Shown here: positions 7,571 to 14,919 of the stretch, piece after piece
Numbering within the stretch: the stretch's first letter is position 1
How the letters are laid out: each line of letters opens with the position of its first letter
Assembly: GCA_019454765.1 (NCBI GenBank)
Contig: JACFNR010000010.1
Location: 1-34,091, forward strand
Source: Trueperaceae bacterium
GTDB lineage: Bacteria; Deinococcota; Deinococci; Deinococcales; Trueperaceae
Direction: 5' to 3'
Length of the DNA: 34,091 nt
Notes under the pieces: model-generated
What the model saw: only the letters and a program-made list of their open reading frames with translations
Told to the model about the DNA's origin: nothing
Database searches by the model: none
Translations under genes and position numbers: made by a program

Positions 7571-8671
7571 TCAGCGGGGCGCGCGGGCGTAGCGCGCCAA
7601 GACGGCGGGGTCGGGCTCGAAGCCCAGGCCCGGCGCCTCCGGCACGGCGAAAGCGCCGTCCGCTCCCGGAGTCCCCGGGTGCGCCAGCCACGCCGCCGGC
7701 GTCACGAAGTGGTACTCGAGCTCCCTCACGTCAGGCAACGCGGCCGCCAGCTGCAGGCTGGCGAAGAAGCCCGGCCCGAAGTAGGGGCAGTGCGGCTCGA
7801 GCGGCGTGCCGACCGCGCGCGCCGCCTCCGCGACAGCGAGGAACTCGGTGACGCCTCCCACCTTGGTCACGCTCGGCTGGGCGTAGTCGACGGCGCCGGC
7901 CGCCAGGGCGGCGCGGAACTGCTCGGCGGTGCACCAGTTCTCCCCCGCCGCGATCTTGAGGCCATTGCCGCGCAGCGCGCGGAGCGTGCCGTACGCCTCG
8001 GGCGGGAACACGGGCTCCTCGAGCCACGACACGCCCAGCTCGACGAGGCGCGGCGTGACCTCGGCGGCGTGGGCGGCGCTCCAGTTGCAGTTGACGTCGA
8101 CCGCTATGGGCACGCCCTCCCCGACGGCGGCGCGGGCCGCCTCGATCTCCGGCAACGTCACCTCGTGCAGCTTCAGCCCCGTGAACCCGGCGGCGAGCGC
8201 GGCGGTGGCGGTGCGCGCCACCAGCTCGGCGTCGGCGTAGCGCACGAGGCTCGCGTAGAACGGCACCCGGCGGGCGGCGGCCGTGGGCGCGACAAGGCGG
8301 TGGAGCGGCAGCCCCGCCCGTTTCGCCGCGAGGTCCCATAGCGCCATGTCCACCGCCGAGAGCGCGAAGAGCGTGACGCCGTAGCGACCGAACAGGTGCA
8401 GGCGCCGCTGGGTGGCGAGGTTCCAGGCGGCCACGTCCGTGACGGTGGCGCCCTGCAGCACCGGCGCGATGAGGCGATCGACCAGCGCCTTCGTCGCGTC
8501 GACGGTGAAGTAGCCGAAACCCTCGCCCCAGCCGACGTTGCCGGCCTCGTCGGTGAGGCGCACCAGCAGTATCTCCAGGCTGTTCCAGGTCGTGGGCGTG
8601 ATGCCCTCGCCCTTGCCGCCGTCGTCGAAGGGGATCTCGACGATCAGGGTCTCGACGCCCTCGATCCTCAC
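7571..8671 (-). CDS. Enolase-superfamily (mandelate racemase/muconate lactonizing) enzyme
   Basis: A 366-residue enolase-superfamily protein: an N-terminal capping domain (about residues 1-125) and a TIM barrel. The metal ligands are visible as D192 (VDVNCNW), E218/E219 (WLEEP) and E244 (AGENW). The second barrel strand has K167-L-H169 rather than the common KxK. The 'QPSVTKVGG' strand has Ser where mandelate racemase-type enzymes have the Asp of the His-Asp dyad. A candidate catalytic His follows in 'EPHCPYFGPG'. The fold supports proton abstraction next to a carboxylate. Coupling to the uronate dehydrogenase-like gene (GTGA overlap) suggests that it dehydrates or isomerises an aldarate or aldarolactone. 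The exact substrate cannot be read from the sequence. Confidence 0.87.
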   Translation of the reverse strand: MRIEGVETLIVEIPFDDGGKGEGITPTTWNSLEILLVRLTDEAGNVGWGEGFGYFTVDATKALVDRLIAPVLQGATVTDVAAWNLATQRRLHLFGRYGVTLFALSAVDMALWDLAAKRAGLPLHRLVAPTAAARRVPFYASLVRYADAELVARTATAALAAGFTGLKLHEVTLPEIEAARAAVGEGVPIAVDVNCNWSAAHAAEVTPRLVELGVSWLEEPVFPPEAYGTLRALRGNGLKIAAGENWCTAEQFRAALAAGAVDYAQPSVTKVGGVTEFLAVAEAARAVGTPLEPHCPYFGPGFFASLQLAAALPDVRELEYHFVTPAAWLAHPGTPGADGAFAVPEAPGLGFEPDPAVLARYARAPR

Positions 8672-9507
8672 GGGTGGCCGCCCGGCGGGGCCGCTGGCGG
8701 CGTGGCGGCAGCCGCGGCCGCCGGCGGGAGCGGGGCGACCGCGTACGCGCCGCCCACGAAGTCCGGGCCGCGCTCGGGGCCCATGGCGGCTCGACCGAGG
8801 AAGCCCGGCGCGAGGTTGTCCTCCGCGCGGTCGCGCGGCGCGTAGCCGAGCTCCAGGGCGCGGCGGTTGGCGAAGAGGGGCTCGGGGCAGGCGGACGTGC
8901 CGTAGACGATCTCGTAACCGGGCTCCGACCGCTCGAGGCCGATGGCGAAGAGCGCGGCGAGGTCGCGGGCGCTCGTCCACATGCGCAGGCTGCGCTCGTC
9001 GCCCACCTTGGGATCCGCGTTGCCTATCCGCACCACGAAGGTGGGGAGTCCGTGCCGCAGCGCGAACATGGCGCAGGCGGCCTCCCCGAACGCCTTGCTG
9101 AGGCCGTAGTAGGCGTCGGGCGCGACGACTTGGTCGTCGGCGCCGAACCCGGCGCGCGGCCAGGCGCCCAGCACGTGATGGCTGCTCGCGTAGACGAAGC
9201 TGCCGACCCCGGCGTGGGCCGCGGCCTCGAGCAGGTTGAGGGTGCCGCGGTAGTTGACGTCCAGCGATGCCTCGAACGTGAGCGTCAGACCGTGGACGCA
9301 CGCGAGGTGCAAGACGGCGTCGACGCCGTCGACCAGCTCGCGCACGCGGCGCGGGTCGGCCAGGTCGCCGGCCAGGAACTCCTCGCGCGCGCCCGGCGGT
9401 TCCGCCGGCGCCACGAGGTCTGTAAGGCGGAGGTCGAAGTCGCGCCGCAAGTGCGGCCTGATGGCGCTGCCCACGCGTCCGGCCGCGCCGGTGATCAGGA
9501 CCTTCAT
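8668..9507 (-). CDS. udh: Uronate dehydrogenase-like NAD-dependent epimerase/dehydratase family protein
   Basis: A 279-residue extended short-chain dehydrogenase that most resembles uronate dehydrogenase (EC 1.1.1.203), which oxidises D-galacturonate or D-glucuronate to the aldarolactone with NAD+. The Rossmann motif TGAAGRVG is at residues 6-13. Y134-G-L-S-K138 is the catalytic YxxxK pair. The preceding 'FVYASSHHVLGAWP' and the later 'VVRIGNADP' follow the Udh pattern. The C-terminal ~25 residues are an Ala/Pro tail. The ATG at 9507 has GGGAGGAG upstream. The gene is divergent from the GntR regulator across an intergenic region carrying a likely operator, and it is coupled to the downstream enolase-superfamily gene. 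A different sugar dehydrogenase or epimerase is possible. Confidence 0.8.
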   Translation of the reverse strand: MKVLITGAAGRVGSAIRPHLRRDFDLRLTDLVAPAEPPGAREEFLAGDLADPRRVRELVDGVDAVLHLACVHGLTLTFEASLDVNYRGTLNLLEAAAHAGVGSFVYASSHHVLGAWPRAGFGADDQVVAPDAYYGLSKAFGEAACAMFALRHGLPTFVVRIGNADPKVGDERSLRMWTSARDLAALFAIGLERSEPGYEIVYGTSACPEPLFANRRALELGYAPRDRAEDNLAPGFLGRAAMGPERGPDFVGGAYAVAPLPPAAAAAATPPAAPPGGHP

Positions 9508-9539
9508 CTGGACTCCTCCCGGGCGGAGCGTCGGCCGGG

Positions 9540-9568
9540 TTGACACCCTCCGCGCTCGTCGGTATCCT
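9540..9568 (+). promoter_or_regulatory. Promoter of the GntR-regulator gene
   Basis: TTGACA (9540-9545), a 17-bp spacer and TATCCT (9563-9568) form a near-consensus sigma-70-type promoter reading toward the regulator. The start point would be near 9575, just before the predicted operator. Confidence 0.72.
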
Positions 9569-9578
9569 CGCTCAACTC

Positions 9579-9597
9579 TGGTCATACCATAAGACCA
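9579..9597. promoter_or_regulatory. Predicted GntR/FadR-family operator
   Basis: TGGTCATACCA (9579-9589) matches the known FadR-subfamily half-site pattern TNGT-N3-ACNA exactly. It overlaps a second inverted repeat, TGGTC-N9-GACCA, reaching 9597. The site begins about 11 bp after the -10 box of the regulator's own promoter and lies between the divergent udh-like and gntR genes. The regulator could therefore control both directions and itself. Confidence 0.65.
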
Positions 9598-9602
9598 CAG
9601 CG

Positions 9603-9610
9603 AGGCTAGG
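9603..9610 (+). repeat. AGGCTAGG leader octamer (copy 1)
   Basis: AGGCTAGG, sense strand of the GntR gene, 26 nt before its GTG start. The same octamer occurs in the leaders of three other genes in the window, always on the coding strand. Confidence 0.35.
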
Positions 9611-9636
9611 ACGCGGAGCCGGAGGGTCACGGCGAG

Positions 9637-10443
9637 GTGGCGAGCTTGCAGGAGACGACCGCAACCGAACGAACCGCCGAGCTCAAGCTCGAGCCGGCGA
9701 GCCGCGTCTCGCTGGCCGCGACCGTGGCGGACCAGCTGGCCGCGCGCATCCTCGACGACCACCTGTCCCAGGGCGACCGGCTGCCGTCGGAACGCGACCT
9801 CGCCACGCAGCTGCGCGTGAGCCGGCTCGTCGTGCGCGAGGCCTTGCGCACCCTCACGGAGCGCGGGCTCATCGAGGTGCGACCCGGGGTCGGCGCCTTC
9901 GTCGTGCCCATGCCGAGCGGCGCCGTCACCCGCCCGCTCGCCCTCTACCTCCAACGCAACAACGTGGCCCTCGCCCACCTCTTCCAGCTCAGGCACGCGC
10001 TCGAACCCGGCATCGCGGCGGCGGCGGCCGGCGCCGCCCAGCCCGCGGCCCTCGCGCACCTCGCCGCGAACCTGGACGCCACCGCCACCCTCGTTAACGA
10101 GCTCGAGGCCGGCGTGGCCGCGCACGACGAGTTCGCCTGGCTCGACCTGCAGTTCCACCAGCTGCTCGCCGAGGCGACCGGCAACCCGCTCTTCCAGCTC
10201 GTGCTCGACCCCCTCATCGACAGGCAACTCGAGGTGCGGCGCGAGGGCGCCCAGGTCCCCGGCGCGGCAAGGCGCGCCCACGATGGGCACGCCGCCGTCC
10301 TGCGCGCCGTGTCGGCCCGCGACGCGGCCGCCGCCGCCGCCGCCATGGACGAACACCTCACCACCGTCGAGGGGTGGCTCACCGACATCGAGAAGCGAGT
10401 GGCTGCTCGCCGCCTCGACGCGCCCAAGGAGGGCAACGGATGA
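9637..10443 (+). CDS. GntR-family transcriptional regulator, FadR subfamily
   Basis: A 268-residue regulator. The winged helix-turn-helix spans about residues 22-90 ('GDRLPSERDLATQLRVSRLVVREALRTLTERGLIEVRPGVGAFV' read in pieces). A helical FCD ligand-binding domain follows to about residue 240, with the 'DLQFHQLLAEATGNPLF' segment that supplies a metal-binding His in FCD proteins. FadR-type regulators usually sense organic acids; the neighbours point to a uronate, an aldarate or a breakdown product. The GTG at 9637 is used, with GGAGG at 9621-9625 somewhat far upstream; a TTG at 9646 is an alternative. The coding region ends inside the start of the SnoaL-like gene (ATGATG overlap), so the two are probably cotranscribed. 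Confidence 0.9.
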   Translation: MASLQETTATERTAELKLEPASRVSLAATVADQLAARILDDHLSQGDRLPSERDLATQLRVSRLVVREALRTLTERGLIEVRPGVGAFVVPMPSGAVTRPLALYLQRNNVALAHLFQLRHALEPGIAAAAAGAAQPAALAHLAANLDATATLVNELEAGVAAHDEFAWLDLQFHQLLAEATGNPLFQLVLDPLIDRQLEVRREGAQVPGAARRAHDGHAAVLRAVSARDAAAAAAAMDEHLTTVEGWLTDIEKRVAARRLDAPKEGNG

Positions 10444-10946
10444 TGGACGAGAACAAGCGCGAACACATGATAGCGACCGTCAGGGGGTACTTCGACGCCT
10501 GCAACTCCGCCAGTCGCGAGCTGTTCGCGCGCTACCTGGCCGACGACTGCCGCCACTACTTCCCGCCCAAGGCCGGCGGGCCCTACCTCGGACGTAAGGC
10601 GATCGAGGACCTGTGGATCGGCTTCGTCAGGCGCCTCGACTCGCGCTGGACCATCGACCGCCTCGTGTGCGACGGCGAGCAGATCTGTGTCGAGTGGACG
10701 CACTTCAAGCCGCGCGCCGGCGAGTACATCCGCGGCTCCGAGTGGTACGAGTTCGACGAACACGGCAAGATCGACGCCATCTGGGCGCACTACGCGTCCT
10801 CGCGCGACGAGGACGCCAAGGCGAACGTGCTCGAGGGCTACGACTACCCCGCCAACGGCTACCCCGTGACGCCGCCCGTCCTGACGCCCGAGACCCAGGC
10901 GAGGCGCGACGCGGCCCTCGCCGCGGAGGCCGCTCGTGGCGCCTGA
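10440..10946 (+). CDS. SnoaL-like / NTF2-like protein
   Basis: A 168-residue protein with the alpha+beta cone pattern of the SnoaL/NTF2-like family: the helix 'IATVRGYFDACNSASRELFARYLADDCRHYFPP', then 'RKAIEDLWIGFVRR', then beta strands with 'EWTHFKP' and 'GSEWYEFDEHGKIDAIWAHY'. Such folds act as small isomerases, hydratases or binding proteins, and the reaction cannot be assigned here. AAGGAGGG at 10426-10433 fits either ATG 10440 or ATG 10443. The gene is translationally coupled to the regulator before it and overlaps the RraA-like gene after it by 11 bp. It therefore probably belongs to the same uronate/aldarate-related pathway. Confidence 0.78.
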   Translation: MMDENKREHMIATVRGYFDACNSASRELFARYLADDCRHYFPPKAGGPYLGRKAIEDLWIGFVRRLDSRWTIDRLVCDGEQICVEWTHFKPRAGEYIRGSEWYEFDEHGKIDAIWAHYASSRDEDAKANVLEGYDYPANGYPVTPPVLTPETQARRDAALAAEAARGA

Positions 10947-11667
10947 CATCGCGCCTCTCGACCAGGCGACCGCAGACAAGTTGAGGCGGACGAGCACGGC
11001 CACCCTGGCCACGGTCCTCTACATCCACGGCTTCAAGTCGCGCGTCGTGCGGGGCGTGCACCGCCTCAACCCCGAGCGCGGGACGATGGTGGGGGTGGCC
11101 CGCACGCTCCGCTACGTGGCCGCCCGCGAGGACCTGGATTCGCTCGAGCTCTGGAAGCGCGACAGCAACCCGCAGCGCCGCATCGCCGACGAGATCCGCC
11201 CCGGCGAGGTCCTCGTCATCGAGGCCCGTGCGGACCAGTCGTGCGGCACGATGGGCGGGATGCTGGTGGCCAGGATGCAGGTGCGCGGCGCCGCCGGCAT
11301 CGTGTCGGACGCGCCGTTCCGCGACGGGCCGTTCATCGCCGGGCTCGAGATGCCCGGGTACTCGAGCGGCATGAACGCCAACACCAACCTCATCGCGCAC
11401 CACCCCGAGGAGCTCGACGTCACCGTCACGTGCGGCGGCGTGCACGTCAGGCCGGGCGACGTGGTGGTGGGCGACGCCGAAGGCGTGATCGTCATCCCGC
11501 GCCACCTCGCGGAGCAGGTCGCCGCCGAGGCACACGCGAAGGAGCGGGAGGAGGCCTTCATCGAGGGGCGCATCCTCGCCGGCGCCCCGGTGAAGGGCAC
11601 GTACCCGATGGACCAGACCACGCGTGCCGCCTACGAGGCGCAGCAGGGCGGGTCGCGGGAGGGCTAG
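10936..11667 (+). CDS. RraA-like / HMG-aldolase family protein
   Basis: A 243-residue member of the RraA-like family, which includes class II 4-hydroxy-4-methyl-2-oxoglutarate/oxaloacetate aldolases and related keto-acid lyases. The family core is visible: 'GVARTLRYV', 'GEVLVIEA', 'CGTMGGMLVARMQVRGAAGIVSDAPFRD' with the characteristic Arg-Asp pair, and 'VRPGDVVVGDAEGVIVIP'. The GTG start at 10936 has CGGAGG at 10924-10929 with a 6-nt spacer. It may cleave a keto-acid product of the divergent oxidative branch, but that is inference from context. True RraA (RNase E inhibitor) is shorter and is not indicated here. Confidence 0.85.
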   Translation: MAPDIAPLDQATADKLRRTSTATLATVLYIHGFKSRVVRGVHRLNPERGTMVGVARTLRYVAAREDLDSLELWKRDSNPQRRIADEIRPGEVLVIEARADQSCGTMGGMLVARMQVRGAAGIVSDAPFRDGPFIAGLEMPGYSSGMNANTNLIAHHPEELDVTVTCGGVHVRPGDVVVGDAEGVIVIPRHLAEQVAAEAHAKEREEAFIEGRILAGAPVKGTYPMDQTTRAAYEAQQGGSREG

Positions 11668-11700
11668 GCCGCCGGAGTCGACGGGCTCGCCGGGTCGATC

Positions 11701-13125
11701 TCAGTCCTCCGGCGCGTCGGCCGCGTCGGGCCCGACCGGCGCGAAGCGGAACATGGCGTAGTGCGCCTCGAGCAGCGTGGTGTCGTCGGTCTCGCGGAGG
11801 CGGCGCCACATGCGGCGCGCCATCTCCCTCAGCGTGGCCGCGTGCTCGGGGTCGGCCGCCAGGTTGCGCAGCTCGTGCGGGTCGGCGGCCAGGTCGTAGA
11901 GCTCGTCCTCGTCGAAACCGTTGAAGACGTACTTCCAGTCGCCGTGCCACACCACCCGCTGGGTGTAGCCGAGCCGCTGTCCGTGGAACTCGGCGAACGC
12001 CTCGCCCGCGCCCGCGGGCGCCTCGCCGCGCAGCCGAGCGCTCAGGTCGCCACCCTGGCACGGGTACTCCTCGCCGAGGAGGAGGCGCACGAGGGTGCGC
12101 GGCAGGTCGAGCAGGCTCACCGCCTCCTCGACCACCAGGCCGGCCTCGACCCCGGGGCCTCTCACGACCAGCGGCACCCGGTAGGCCTCCTCGAAGGCGG
12201 CCACGCCCTTGAACATGAGCCCGTGGGCTCCCAGGTAGTCGCCGTGATCGGACGTGAAGACCACGAGCGTGTCCTCGGCCTGACCCGTCTCCTCCAGCAC
12301 GGCGAGCAGCCGGCCCACCTCGTCGTCGACCATGCTGCAGCGGGCGTAGTAGCAGGCGGTGGCGAGGGCCAGGTCCTCTTCGGATAGGTCCTCCCACGTG
12401 CGGCGGATGCGCCGGTAGACGGCCGGCCTGTCGGTCATGGGGTCGCGGAAGCTGGCCGGCGGCTCGAGCTGCGCCGGGTCGTACCGGTGGAAGACCTCGC
12501 GTGGCGCGACGAACGGGTCGTGCGGCGCCTCGGTGCTCACCACGAGCGCCCACGGCCTGTCCGGGTCCGCCGCCGCGCGCCGGACGAAGTCGATCCCCCG
12601 TTCGAACAGGGCGTGCTCCCGGGACGCGGAGGCGGGCTCGTCCGTGACCCCGGCCACGAGCAGGTCGCGGTACCCCTCGTCCTTCAGCACCAGCGAGGGT
12701 GAGAACACACCGGGGTGCTCCTGCACGCCCACCAGCTTCAGCTCGACCTCGTACTCCTGGAACCCGAACCGCTCCAGGGCGTCGCTCCGTTCCACGTGCC
12801 ACTTGCCGAAGTAGGCGGTGGCGTAGCCGGCGCGGTTAAGCTCCCGCGACCAGAACGGCATGTCATCCCGCAGCTGCGCCAGCGGGGGCTTGACGGCGTG
12901 CGTCACGTCGGTCACCCCGTGGGAGTGAGGTAGGTAGCCGGTGAAGAGGCTGGCGCGCGTGGGCGAGCAGATGGGGTTGGGCGAGTAGCAGCGCGTGAAG
13001 CGGGCGCCCTGCGCCGCGAGGCCCTGCAGGTGCGGCGTCAGGCACGGACCGCCCGGCACCACGGTGTCGGCGCGCTGCTGGTCCGTGATGAGGAGAAGCA
13101 GGTTGGGGCGCCGCCCCTCGCTCAC
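11701..13125 (-). CDS. Cys-type sulfatase, no signal peptide (sulfatase 1)
   Basis: A 474-residue S1-type sulfatase that hydrolyses sulfate esters. The signature C53-S-P-T-R57 (CxPxR) marks the cysteine converted to formylglycine. 'LLLLITDQQ' near residue 9, 'YFGKWHV' and 'VVFTSDHGDYLGAHG' supply metal and substrate residues. The C-terminal 'KYVFNGFDEDELYDLAADP' is typical of bacterial members. The protein starts MSEGRRPN directly at the fold, with no signal peptide, so it should be cytoplasmic. It would need the FGE encoded at 24630-25589. The GTG start overlaps the stop of the membrane-protein gene (GTGA), and it is the last gene of the transporter operon. The substrate is unknown, probably a sulfated sugar. 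Confidence 0.93.
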   Translation of the reverse strand: MSEGRRPNLLLLITDQQRADTVVPGGPCLTPHLQGLAAQGARFTRCYSPNPICSPTRASLFTGYLPHSHGVTDVTHAVKPPLAQLRDDMPFWSRELNRAGYATAYFGKWHVERSDALERFGFQEYEVELKLVGVQEHPGVFSPSLVLKDEGYRDLLVAGVTDEPASASREHALFERGIDFVRRAAADPDRPWALVVSTEAPHDPFVAPREVFHRYDPAQLEPPASFRDPMTDRPAVYRRIRRTWEDLSEEDLALATACYYARCSMVDDEVGRLLAVLEETGQAEDTLVVFTSDHGDYLGAHGLMFKGVAAFEEAYRVPLVVRGPGVEAGLVVEEAVSLLDLPRTLVRLLLGEEYPCQGGDLSARLRGEAPAGAGEAFAEFHGQRLGYTQRVVWHGDWKYVFNGFDEDELYDLAADPHELRNLAADPEHAATLREMARRMWRRLRETDDTTLLEAHYAMFRFAPVGPDAADAPED

Positions 13126-14465
13126 GGCCGCACCAGCGGCCGCGCCGCCAGACGCGCCAGGACCCGGCGGCTGCGGGCGGCCAACCAGGCGGCCTGCACC
13201 GCGAACGCCACGGAGAAAGCGACCATCCCCACGTACACGCCCGGCACGGTCCCGAGCGCGCCGCCGGCCAACAGGCCGAGAACGCCGACCGCCAGGAACA
13301 GGAGCACGGATTCCATTATCGCCCTCGTCTGCTCGCTGTACATGATGACCCCCTGGAACCAGCTCAGGAGCACGCGGACGCCGGGCAGGAGGGCGCCGCA
13401 CCACAGGGCCGCCGCGGCGTGTCGCGTGTGCTGGGGCTGGTGGCCGGTGCCGGCGCCTAACCAGAGCCGCGTGCGGGGCGTGGCGGCCACCACGACCACG
13501 CGGGCCGTGGTGGCCGCCGCCGCCACGTAGGTCATGCGCCTGAGCACCCCGACGGCACCGGGACGCCTCACGAGGCTGATCACGACCTCCGTGTACGCCA
13601 TCCCCGGGCTCTGCCACAGCATGAGGAAGCCCCAGACGACCGGCCAGACGGCGAGGGACTCGAGCGCGAGGGGCAGGCGCGCCAGCGCCACCGACACGAA
13701 CGTCTGCACCAGCATGGTGAGGACCGTCATGAGGACGAGCGGCCAGACGAAGCTCGCGAAGCGCCGGAAGGTCATGGCCGAACCCACCGGCTGCCGCCTG
13801 AGGGGGCCGGCCAGGATCGGCACCACGCGCAGCTGCGTGTAGGCGGCCTCGGCCAGGACGCCCGTTACGACGGCCGCGCCGGCGGCCACCACGCCGGGCA
13901 CCGCGCCCCATAGCGCCGCCGCCGCCAGCACGAGCGCCACGCACGTCAGGCGGATGACGGAGCCGAAGACGACCACCCGCGCGTCGCCGTAGCGGATCAG
14001 CACCCCCTGCTGGAAGCGCCTGAAGCCGGTGCCGAAGGCGTACGGCGCCATCAGCAGCAGTCCCAGCCGCGCCACGGCCGTCACACCATCGGGCGCGCCG
14101 ATGCCGCGCATGACCAAGCCGTAGGCGGGTGTCGCCGCCAGAACGAGCTGCAACGTGGTGAGCGTCAGCAGCAGCCTCAGCGCGTACGACCGCAACCGCG
14201 CGTAGGCGGGCGCGTCGGACGCCAGGGCCGTGGCGGACGGTAGGAGCGTCTGGGCGGGAGCCTGGATGATGACCGACAGGGCGAACACGATGCCCCAGGC
14301 GGCCAGGTTGATCTCGGGGTCGGCCATGCGCGTCAGTCCGGCCGCCGTGATCACGAGTTCGGACGTCATGATGACCCAGCTGAGGGCCAGGGGCAGCCAC
14401 GTGCCGATGACGGTGGCCGTCCGCAGGGGGTTCGACTCGTCGTACGGGTCCGAGGTCGTCGTCAA
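13122..14465 (-). CDS. Polytopic membrane protein, MATE/flippase-like
   Basis: A 447-residue integral membrane protein with about twelve hydrophobic segments and no signal peptide. The general pattern ('ALSVIIQAPAQTLLPSATALA', 'FGTGFRRFQQGVLIRYGDARVV', 'WPVVWGFLMLWQSPGMAYTEVVISL') recalls the MATE/MOP or ANK-like exporter superfamily, but I cannot name a specific family. The stretch around residues 330-360 ('ATPRTRLWLGAGTGHQPQHTRH') looks like a loop between helices; the frame stays open and hydrophobic afterwards, so I see no frameshift. The TTG at 14465 has a poor ribosome site and is uncertain. It lies between a cupin and a sulfatase gene. Export of a desulfation product or of sulfate is conceivable. 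Confidence 0.7.
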   Translation of the reverse strand: MTTTSDPYDESNPLRTATVIGTWLPLALSWVIMTSELVITAAGLTRMADPEINLAAWGIVFALSVIIQAPAQTLLPSATALASDAPAYARLRSYALRLLLTLTTLQLVLAATPAYGLVMRGIGAPDGVTAVARLGLLLMAPYAFGTGFRRFQQGVLIRYGDARVVVFGSVIRLTCVALVLAAAALWGAVPGVVAAGAAVVTGVLAEAAYTQLRVVPILAGPLRRQPVGSAMTFRRFASFVWPLVLMTVLTMLVQTFVSVALARLPLALESLAVWPVVWGFLMLWQSPGMAYTEVVISLVRRPGAVGVLRRMTYVAAAATTARVVVVAATPRTRLWLGAGTGHQPQHTRHAAAALWCGALLPGVRVLLSWFQGVIMYSEQTRAIMESVLLFLAVGVLGLLAGGALGTVPGVYVGMVAFSVAFAVQAAWLAARSRRVLARLAARPLVRP

Positions 14466-14490
14466 CTACCGGTCAGGCCTGGGCGGCCGC

Positions 14491-14919
14491 TCAGCCTCCG
14501 ACCACGTCGGCCATGTCCCAGCCGTTCTCCGCGCACACGACCCTGACGTGGGACTCCCAGGTCGGTTCGGCGCTCGGCCTGCCGCCGGGGAAGCAGTCGA
14601 CGACGAGGTACCTGAGCGGCTCGCTGGAGACGCAGTGGACACGGTGGAGCGTGGCGGGCGGGATCCTCACCAGGTCGCCGGGCACCAGGTGCCCGGCGAA
14701 CGCGGCGTCCGGGCCCACCTCGAGCCGGCCCTCGCCCGCCAGGACGTAGAACACCTGTTCCGTGTCGTCGTGCTTGTGGAGGGGCGGCGCCTCGCCAGGC
14801 TCCATGACGCTGATGAAGCTCTCGCTCGTCGTCGCCTCGGCGCGGTCCATGACGAGCAGGTTCGTGTGGGTCGGGAAGCGGTAGCGCTTCGGGTCGGTGG
14901 TCTTGAAGACGTAGTTCAT
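14491..14919 (-). CDS. Small single-domain cupin protein
   Basis: A 142-residue cupin_2-type beta barrel. Motif 1 is 'PPLHKHDDTEQVFYVLAGEG', with HxH and the downstream Glu for a metal ion. Motif 2 is 'GDLVRIPPATLHRVH'. Such proteins are sugar isomerases, dioxygenases or binding proteins; the specific job is not readable. The ATG at 14919 overlaps the stop of sulfatase 2 (ATGA), which fixes this start; an upstream in-frame ATG at 14994 would add 25 poorly conserved residues. Its place between two sulfatases suggests that it acts on the same sulfated or desulfated sugar, for instance as an epimerase or isomerase. Confidence 0.85.
   Translation of the reverse strand: MNYVFKTTDPKRYRFPTHTNLLVMDRAEATTSESFISVMEPGEAPPLHKHDDTEQVFYVLAGEGRLEVGPDAAFAGHLVPGDLVRIPPATLHRVHCVSSEPLRYLVVDCFPGGRPSAEPTWESHVRVVCAENGWDMADVVGG

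Noticed and set aside
13440-13530. Possible frameshift in the flippase-like gene at the odd loop sequence
   Set aside because: The same frame continues into hydrophobic helices on both sides and to a coupled stop, so the loop is unusual but the frame is intact.
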